64,000 nt of DNA from Turritopsis dohrnii (lineage: Eukaryota > Cnidaria > Hydrozoa > Anthoathecata > Oceaniidae), in NCBI GenBank assembly GCA_027922465.2, contig BQMF02000229.1, forward strand, positions 186,001-250,000, read 5' to 3'. The stretch's first letter is position 1. Each line of letters starts with the position of its first letter. Below the pieces are notes generated by a model. The model was not told the origin of the DNA and did no database searches. It worked only from the letters and a program-made list of their open reading frames with translations. The position numbers and the translations under genes are program-made. Of the stretch, positions 56,135 to 64,000 are shown piece by piece.

Positions 56135-57176
56135 AAGGGGCACTAAACTAAAAAAAATCACGAGTTCAATTTTGTGCACTATTTGAAACAGCTTTAAAAA
56201 TGCTGAAAGTCAGTTTTTGAATTTTCAAAAAATCATTTTTCGTTCCCGAGATATTACCGTTTAAAGGTTTTTTTCCGAAACATGATCTCCATGACAACGT
56301 GACATCACAACGTTCAAGAAGATATTGCTGACATATATAAATATGTGAATAACTCAGAATTTTTTAATGATATATTGTTAGAACATTGCATGTAGAGTGG
56401 TAAATAACTACAGTTTTGAAAATAGCAAAGAAATTTACTGCCATTGCTACTACGGCTCGGTTCCAGGTCTCTAATATTTTTTGCTGACAAAGCTATATAT
56501 CAGCATCCAACACTGTGTTACTATGGTGTATTTCGCTTTAACTTACGTCAAGTGAAAACTGTTCCAATTTCTAAAATATTTCTTTCCCCTTACCTGAGCA
56601 GATCTCCATATATAGGTTTGTCAGCAAAAAACAGAAGAGACCTGGAAACAAACCAAGGGTAGCTATGACAACAATTATTTTTAGTAATTCGATACCTGAG
56701 GTGTTTGCCACTACACATACCTTAAGGGAAGAAAGTGTTTGCGAAAGAAATTTGTGCGGAACTTTTTTTTGCGGAATTTATTTTTGCGGATGTCCCTCAA
56801 ATCCGCAAAAATAAATTCCGCAAAAATGAACAAGTATTGGTCATCCGCAAAAATTTATTCCGCAAAATATGGCATTTTTGAGTCATTCACCCGCAAGAAA
56901 ATATTCCGCAAAAATTTCTTCCGCAAACAATTTCTTCCCTTAAGGTACAAATTTCTAGCAAATATTTCTTGAATTATTTACATATTTGTATGTCAGCGAT
57001 TTCTTTTTGAACATTGTGATGTCACGTTGTTGTGGAGATCAAGTTTTGGGCAAGAACTTTAAATGGCATTATCTCAGGATCGAAAAATGATTTTTTGAAA
57101 ATTCAAGAACAGACTTTCATCATTTTTAAAATTCTTCCAAATGGTACAAAAAATCAATTTTGATTTAGTTCCCCTT
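56135..57176. mobile_element. Long inverted-repeat element with two nested hairpins
   Basis: The arms are over 150 bp and imperfect: the left begins AAGGGGCACTAAACT, the right is the complement of AAGGGGAACTAAATC. Flanks are TTA/TAA, so a TTA or TTAA target is possible. Inside lie an inverted repeat at 56463-56648 (ccaggtctct / agagacctgg) and a separate TA-flanked MITE (56720-56945). No coding capacity. Confidence 0.7.
56720..56945. mobile_element. 226-bp TA-flanked MITE, CCTTAAGGGAAG termini
   Basis: CCTTAAGGGAAGAAA at the left and its complement at the right, TA on both sides (56718-56719, 56946-56947). The interior is made of ttgcggaatttat and aaattccgcaaa words in alternating orientation. 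Nested inside the larger inverted-repeat element. Confidence 0.82.
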
Positions 57177-57409
57177 AATAGTAATTTATTTACTTGTTGT
57201 ACGAATAAGTTAGTGGCTTCCCCACCACCCCATTAGGTACCACCTATCTGTTTTGAGACGTATACTTCTTTTATTTCTTTGTCGTTCCATTGCGTACCCA
57301 TTGTTATCTTTCTGATGTGGTTAGTTTGGTGGATATACTTCGTTTTTTACTATCAAATTAAAACTTTATTACGGTAGCAGCGAAAGCGAATACCGTATTA
57401 AAACACCCG

Positions 57410-57460
57410 TGGACTCCTACTCCTACTACTCCTCCTCCTCCTCCTCCTCCTCCTACTCCG
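57410..57460. repeat. TCC/TAC trinucleotide microsatellite
   Basis: ctactcctactactcctcc-type run, about 45 bp. Confidence 0.85.
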
Positions 57461-58243
57461 GCCGAAATGGCAATTAGTCTGCGATTTAGAGTCTGCGGGA
57501 CTCTATCAAAAACGCAATGTAAATTCTAATGAAGGAACGCAGCCTTCGTAATTTGGAAGCTTTTTCATATCGAACATTTAAAAGTAGATTACCTTTTATT
57601 TTAAAAGTACATAACCTGATATTTTATAACTTAATCCACGAAATTAGAATTCATTCGAATTCTAATCAAATAGGCGTACATAAAAATGGGACTTTTAGTT
57701 CATTACGCTAACTGAAAATATATACTTGATATGTTGCTTTTCTTGTTAGTAAAGCTTATCAGTTCAAAATTTCTTATTACCTCGTTTGGTTTGTTACCTA
57801 TTACACTATGTTTGTTTATTAAAGTTTTCAAAGATCTAGTTCAAAAAGGCAGTTTATTTGTTGGAATTCAATTTTGGTTTCGTCAAAAATTATTATTATT
57901 ATAAACAAACTTTTTTTGGTCAGCGCCGCAAGGTAGCTGATCTTTCATTTCCCCGTGTCTGTCAGTCCGTGTGTGTGTGTGTGTGTAATGTTGCAGTTCT
58001 ATACGCCCCAGTTATACGCCCGTAGTTACTAATTTCAAATTTTCTTAGTTCAAAATCCGAAAGTTTAAAGCACAACATTGATTTTTGGAAAATATATCAC
58101 TTGTGTGTGACGAATAAATATATTACAATACAAAAAGAGTTCTTTTCATTCGAATGAATAAGTAAATTATTTGTTTGAATGTGACCTCCCTCCACCCTTT
58201 ATTTTAACGTAGTGCATTTTGGGAGCGAAACGCTGATCAAACT

Positions 58244-58296
58244 TATCAACAAGAACCAAAATGTATGTATACATTTATGGTTCCTCTAACAGTCGA
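58244..58296 (+). repeat. 53-bp direct repeat with internal palindrome, copy 1
   Basis: Contains GAACCAAAATGTAT and the complementary ATACATTTATGGTTC, a hairpin stem of about 15 bp. It is nearly identical to 60810-60862 (one base differs in the loop). Confidence 0.85.
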
Positions 58297-60275
58297 ATTA
58301 GTTTTACAGATGCAAATATATAACAACAGTATAAACTTATATTGAAGTGTATTGAATCAAGACATTAGCAACCACGTATCCTAATTGGATGGGATAAAAA
58401 TTTAGGAGGAAGAAAAAGTCAGGCAAGTTGCAAATTACCCTATATCTCTTGTCACTCGAATTATGTTTTCTCTTTCTTCAAAACATTATGTATTAAAGAT
58501 AACATGTTAGCTTACATACCTTAAGGGAATACTAGGTGATTTTTACTGAGTTATTTATTTTATTGTGTTCTTGTATATACTAGCTACACTTCAATTTTGT
58601 AGCTTGAAATTTTGAATGTTGTTGAAAGTTTCCATACTGCAAAACCAGATCAGAAAATACGGGTTTGAAATTGAAAAGTAATGTTACTTTTTATGATAAT
58701 TATCCAAGAATCATATATTGTAAGAAATCCTGTTATACGTACGGTTGTTTCTCCACAAAAATTTCTTGATATTTCAAGAAAAACACAGAATTCCCTCGTC
58801 AATTTTGGTCAAATCATACATGAGATGAAACTTTTCTTGGTAAATAAAGTTTCTTTTTAAAAAAGTGCAGTTTCTTATAAAAATAACCGAAGTTTGTTTT
58901 TTAAAAAATATCTATTATTTATGAATTACTGTCTCGGTAAGAGTAAGGCATAATAGAACATTGGTATAGTGCGTTTTCGTTTATATATACCTAACGATTT
59001 TTCGAGAGGTAAATGTTCGAACTCGTCAAGTCAATTTTGTTTTTACTAGAAAATTAGGACGGCGACTACAAAAGAGTCATAGACAAGGATATTTTGATAA
59101 CAAACTGATCAATTATTTATATTGATATTTGGTCCTTGGATGTTCAGATTTCGATTTCCACCTGATACCTATTTAATTAGGTCCTAGTTGTCATGTGACA
59201 CGGTTGACGACATGTGTCATAGTTTTGGACATGCTGAAAAATAAAAAAAAAATGAAAGTGCAAAAAATCTTTACCATCCAAAGAGTATCAAAAATAGATC
59301 AAATCAAACAAAGTAAAAAATTAGAACCCATATCTGAAGTTGCTTACTTCTCTGAAGTCATCCATGACGTCAGTTGAAAGTAGAAAGTGAGGAACAATTG
59401 TTTTTATTCCGAAGAGAATTTTCTGATATGTATGAGTGGTTAAAACAGAAAAATTTAATTTTGTTTAAAAAATAAAATTTTGTTTGTTGTCTTTCATCGC
59501 CATCATCTTGGAAGGATTTTTGCGTATAAATTTTCTGAGTTGAAACTCTAATTATAAGTCTTAAGTATCCTAGGACTTCTTCCCTTTTACCGTCATTCAC
59601 ACCGTAATGCTTTGCAATATTTTGTGTGGGTTCGATTCCCCTCCCAATCCGCTAACTTTGCACTGCAATTGGAAAAGTATATTATATAGTTTGAATGATA
59701 GTTAAAATACATACACTGTAAGAAAGTGGGGTTTCAGATATTCTGCCCTTTTCTTTAAACTGTCTGGAAAGATAACTGATGCACATGAATTATATAGCCA
59801 ATTTAATGACGTAATTGCATAAAATTATGGATCATATAAATAAATTATCTAAACAAAAATTTCCCATTTCTGTATGATCTGGTTTTGCGGTATGGAAACT
59901 TCCAACAACTGAACAAAAAGTTACCGAAAGACCTTAATGGCACAAATGTAAAATATTTTAGAAGTTAGTTAGAGAAATTGTTATATAATTACAGTAGCAA
60001 TAACACACATCAGCTCATAAGAAGACAAAGATGAAGAAAATATTAAAAAAACACAAACAAAAACAATTATACAATATACCTATTCATACTCTTATAAATG
60101 CTGGAGAATTTCTTGCAGTAATTGCTGTATTTGTTTTTGTAATTTTGAGTTGCATAAGTTTCTCCCGCAAATCTATTTGAATTTTCATGAACTGAATTTT
60201 ACCTTTTTCGGAATGAAAAGTTTATTTTACTGAGTTTTGTTGACCAATATTAACTAACCTGCAGTGTCTGATCAT

Positions 60276-60367
60276 AGCGGTGGCCCAACTGTCTGAGGCA
60301 ATCATAAATTGGTTCAGGCCACCAAAATTTTTGAAAACCAGTGTCGTGGTGGCCCGACTGGACAGGC
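60276..60367. repeat. Dispersed repeat, partner of 35343-35437
   Basis: Same-orientation match over about 90 bp, including caactgtctgag, ttggttcaggccac and gtggtggcccgact. Confidence 0.6.
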
Positions 60368-60809
60368 AGAAAAAGTATAAGTATAAATTGGAAATATGAT
60401 TTTTGAGCTTTATATATAATGTTTGTCTTTGCAATTTCAGCTCATTTTTCTATTTTCTATCAGCGCATTTCTAAGCGTTTCCAAATGAAATTGTATAGTG
60501 TTATTGAATTTTGGGCAGTTAAAATTTCCTTCTGGTCACCAAAAAAACCAATGATGTCAATGGCCTGGCATAAAACCCAGATAAAATCTTAATATAAGAC
60601 ACTGACCTGCCACCATTAAATTGAGAAATTCAGTAACTATTTTCCCTTCAGGCATAACATTAGAGTTAAAAATATGATTCTGTAATTGAAGTTTCTGAAT
60701 TTTGTTAAATGGAATAAATTAGAATTAATTGGTGCATTGTGCAGTTATACATAACCTTTTACACTTTCATTTTTAGTAATCAGCAACTGCTTGGCATTGG
60801 ATCTTCACG

Positions 60810-60862
60810 TATCAACAAGAACCAAAATGTATATATACATTTATGGTTCCTCTAACAGTCGA
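60810..60862 (+). repeat. 53-bp direct repeat with internal palindrome, copy 2
   Basis: Second copy of the 58244-58296 hairpin repeat, 2.57 kb downstream in the same orientation, ending cctctaacagtcga. Confidence 0.85.
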
Positions 60863-62999
60863 CACTTGGTAGAAACGGAAGTTCACTAGCGTGATTAACC
60901 GAACACATAGTTTCTGTAACAACGTAAAGCTGGAAGCTGGAACTTGTAAAACTGAAATTTGAAGCTTAAATAAAACCGAATAAAGTAAACGAAGTTGTTG
61001 TAATTGTAATGCCCATATGATTTCTGTTGATGTAGTTTATATGCTGTCATAGAAACTTTTTAACTAATGAGGAAAAGGATTGTTGTGGAAATGCAAAGTT
61101 TTCTTTTATAACGTTTGCCTTGAGATTTAGTTAAAGCGACTTCCATTAGAAAAAATACTCATTTAGTACGTTATTCGGCTCATTACATAGAACTTTGCGT
61201 TTTTGGTCTCGATGAGACATATGTAGATAGGATGTTAAGTCAGAGGTAGTAATCTGTACGGAATGTCTGGACCCCTTTTTATCACGGGAGGTTTTTAATA
61301 TATCTGTTTTGGGCGAATGGATTTACATTTTCAATTAGCGTGTTCACCAACCGAATACGGGCGCACCCAGATACTAATCAAACTATTTTGGAATGCTGGT
61401 CATTTCGTTTGTAAAGTCGTTGGTTATGATCTTTAGATTTTTGAGCATACAGCTCGCGCTGACCTTAAGGCCTAAGGCCTCTTGTTTTTTCTACATAAGC
61501 TCTTACGAAAAAATTTCTTATAAAAAACACACAGCTCACGCATGTATAATTCTTTTGTCTTTAAATAAATTATTGCTGGTGTTTTATGGTTAGACCCTAT
61601 TTACACTAATTAATCATTTTCATCAAATTTATCGTTAATGCCTGTTTTCCACCAGTGAGATATCTTAGAAAACACCCAGTAAAAAAGTTTTTAGTACTTA
61701 AAGTAAAATTTCGAAAGCGTTTGCGTGAAAAGTAAACTTGCTGCTACCGTTTTGCGCCATCTGGCTCTTGTTTTGTTATATTTCATATAGGTGAATTTTA
61801 AAATTGCTATGGGATGAAGGGCCATTGTAATATATGGATATGCCCGAAATAAACCATTACTGTGTTATTATCATTATAAAGTCAAGTACGAGACCCTTTA
61901 AAATGAATATAGAAGTGGTAAAGGCATTTGGTGTCCCACCATCCAAGACACTTTCTTTGTCTTTTAATTCGAATTTTTTTTTTCGCCCCCATGATGAGAT
62001 TCGAATGAGGAGAGAGCGCTTTTTTTGTCTTCGCTGGCGAACGCATTAGGGAGATTCGAAAATCGACGAGCCTGTTACACGAAAAAAAGTCAATTACTTG
62101 TGTGAGAATTGAAATAATAAAAAGTTGCTTCACTTACTTGTATATAATTCCTTACAAATCTATAGAAAAATAGTTTCGTGTAAACGAAACATGATTTTTC
62201 CGAATCCCGCTAATTCAGCAACAGACAAACCATGCTTATTTCGATACTGGTTTCATCAATAATTTGTTATCAGCATTAATGTTGTGAAGGCAGTGTGCCC
62301 CAGTCCATCAGCCGATGCCAAAGATGTACCAGGGCTGGAATTGGAACACTTCTCTTAAAGTGGCCTCTGACTCTGAGCCAACTTCTTTCTTTTCTTGAGC
62401 TGATTTTTGTTTTTGCCGCAGATTTAGCGACTGTAGTTGTTCTTATTTTAATCTGTTATTGAGTCTGTTACTAAATTTTGGAAGATGTCGATTTCGAGCA
62501 TGTGACTAGTAAAGACATTGTGACGCGGACTTTCTTTACTTATAATAACTCTGAAGCTATTTATCAACTATCGTGATGCAATCAGAAAAATCATTAAAAA
62601 TGTCTGAATGAAGTTAAGAACAAAAATATTCTCACAATGCTTAAAGGGATCCCCAATTAGATAAAAAAAAGCATTTTTGTTAAGTTGTATGATGATGAAA
62701 GAATTATAGAAACAGTCGATTGTCTCGCTTTAATCGAATAAGTTCTTAACATCCGGTGTGTGTTCCATTTAAGGAATTCAGTTTCTTACATGTTGGTGGC
62801 AGGCAAAGCCTTACGAATAGTCAAACAAAAAATATAGTATTTTAAGTTTGTAGATAGGGAGTATTATGGTATTTGATGGTTATTTTAGAATAACAATAAG
62901 GAAAAATAAATACCCCGAAAAAGTTAAATGGGATATTAATGAAGACCAAGGTAAAAGCAATATTATTTAGAACTTGAAGAGAGCATGACTCAAATCACG

Positions 63000-63206
63000 T
63001 CACATATCCCACCTAAGAGCTAAAGATTCACATACTACAGGTTTCCGAAAAACTATGTGGTGATATAATGAATCAAAAAGATTGGCACCTACTAATGTTT
63101 GCATTCCATTACAATAATCTGTCTGCTTTCGTATAGGGTCAGTCAAAGTGTCTCCTTTATCACTGACTGAGCCTCTGAAGAGAAGTATCAGACATATCAA
63201 AAACAT
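63000..63206 (-). CDS. Possible small secreted protein, 68 aa
   Basis: The frame opens MFLICLILLFRGSVS, a short signal-peptide-like stretch, with a purine at -3 of the ATG. The rest is hydrophilic with two cysteines (TDYCNG and VVCESL). No family recognised. Its position on the same strand, 0.2 kb from the enkurin exon, means it could instead be a 3'-UTR shadow. Low confidence. Confidence 0.3.
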   Translation of the reverse strand: MFLICLILLFRGSVSDKGDTLTDPIRKQTDYCNGMQTLVGANLFDSLYHHIVFRKPVVCESLALRWDM

Positions 63207-63415
63207 AATTGTGAAACTGAACCTAATATAATGTTTACTATAAAAAAGGTTTACTGTTTAATATTTCATGCAAAACCTAGACTGCTTATCGACGTAGCAG
63301 AAAATAGAAATTTATCAAAGAAGATTCAAACTAACTTTGCGCAAAAAAAATATATATATTTATTTATATTAGCCAATCAGAATTTTATAAAACAACATTA
63401 AAAAAAAGTAAATAT

Positions 63416-63620
63416 TTAATAGCAGTTGATAGCATTGTTAGCAATATATATTAGCGAGTGTTTTTCTAACAGTTCAATATCTTTTTCAAGCTGATTCATC
63501 TCTCCTTCCATTCTCTCTTTTCGATTTTTTTTAGGAGCTGTATCAGTAACAACGGAAAGTCCTTGGTACTGGTGATGAATTTCTTCCCAGTTCGATTTTA
63601 AACCAGCGATTATGTTTTGT
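63416..63620 (-). CDS. ENKUR: Last exon of enkurin
   Basis: Minus strand: acceptor ttctag precedes the exon at 63620, and the stop is at 63416-63418. The 67-residue C-terminus reads IIAGLKSNWEEIHHQYQGLS, then TDTAPKKNRKERMEGEMNQL and EKDIELLEKHSLIYIANN. This is the enkurin domain pattern (LK..WE..H..YQ.L, D..PKK.RK.R.E.EM..LE.DI...EKH..IYIA). Enkurin is an axonemal microtubule inner protein and TRPC adaptor in sperm and cilia. The upstream exons lie beyond the right edge of the window. ENKD1 shares the domain, but the YIANN ending favours enkurin. Confidence 0.88.
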
Positions 63621-63759
63621 CTAGAAATTAGATATAAGCAAGTTTTTCATTACAAATCACAACAGTTAAACTTACACAACCTTAAATCAAATTTGTGTTA
63701 CAGCAAGGCTCTACATAACAAACCTTCCGAAATCAAAAGAGGTTCGACAGCGACATTCC

Positions 63760-63890
63760 TTAACAGATACCTATATTTTTTTCGCGTGGATTAACTTTTG
63801 CGAGCCAAGGTTTGAGAGCGTTTTGCGTGGATTAATTTTTGTCACAGCTTCTCAAGGAAAATGTATGGATTTATTTTTGCGAATGTGAAC
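63760..63890. repeat. Short dispersed words resembling the TA-MITE interiors
   Basis: gcgtggattaa(c/t)ttttg(c/t) recurs three times (about 63783, 63828, 63868), like the interiors of the TA-flanked MITEs at 9.8, 17 and 56.7 kb. The ends are not visible. Confidence 0.4.
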
Positions 63891-64000
63891 AAAATGCAAT
63901 GTGTGTATTTTATAAAATAGCTTAGAAGTAGCAGTAAAAATCACCATTGCCATGCCTAGGACATTGCGAAACCATTTGGTGCTTGATAAGTACAAGGAAT

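Larger units (their letters stand above)
57461..62999. other. Long gene-poor stretch with repeats
   Basis: Contains a GT microsatellite (57968-57985), a 53-bp hairpin-bearing direct repeat (58244 and 60810), an inverted repeat pair (58618-58662 with 59870-59910), and a dispersed repeat (60276-60367). The many short frames show no recognisable protein. Confidence 0.45.

Noticed and set aside
61393..62133. Short frames at 61.4-62.1 kb
   Set aside because: No protein similarity recognised, low complexity, overlapping on both strands.

Overview
The window is animal genomic DNA, AT-rich, with spliced genes (GT-AG introns) set in dense, often nested transposon debris. Its recognisable genes are NDUFA4, MRPL45, an ORC4 exon and an enkurin exon. 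These, plus a DEATH/ankyrin immune-type gene and short scattered exons, point to an early-branching metazoan, most likely a cnidarian; this is inference, since no species-diagnostic sequence was identified.

Layout. 1.9-3.8 kb: a four-exon gene for a basic protein of unknown function. 6.9-13.1 kb (minus): NDUFA4, whose 5.7-kb first intron holds a LINE that was itself broken by two DNA transposons. 14-17.7 kb: LINE, P2X7-like and MITE remnants. 18.5-21.8 kb: an eight-exon MRPL45 gene. 23 kb: a small single-pass membrane protein. 24.5-27.2 kb: MITEs, a SINE and transposase debris. 27.4-28.2 kb (minus): an intronless secreted protein. 28.8 kb (minus): one ORC4 exon. 29.6-34 kb: a decayed retroelement and a SINE.

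34.7-51.0 kb holds the main gene. Thirteen exons whose phases close exactly encode a 1,474-aa protein: a possible N-myristoylation signal, a death-fold-like segment, a DEATH domain, a large P-loop NTPase with superfamily-1-helicase-like C-terminal motifs, an FN3 domain, five tandemly duplicated linker exons, and C-terminal ankyrin repeats. This looks like a non-canonical, NLR-like signalling receptor or effector. Its 9-kb first intron carries a complete, apparently intact PIF/Harbinger transposon (transposase plus MADF/Myb-like partner) inserted in an older TA-flanked element, followed by a reverse-transcriptase element with a restriction-like endonuclease-type C-terminus. A second, older copy of that retroelement lies at 29.6-32.8 kb.

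51-64 kb: a LINE interrupted by a palindrome-rich insertion, nested inverted-repeat elements, hairpin repeats, a small possible secreted ORF, and the last exon of enkurin (minus). I saw no convincing tRNA or rRNA genes; the tRNA-like sequences are SINE heads. Splice sites were read by eye, so single-exon boundaries may shift by a few bases.
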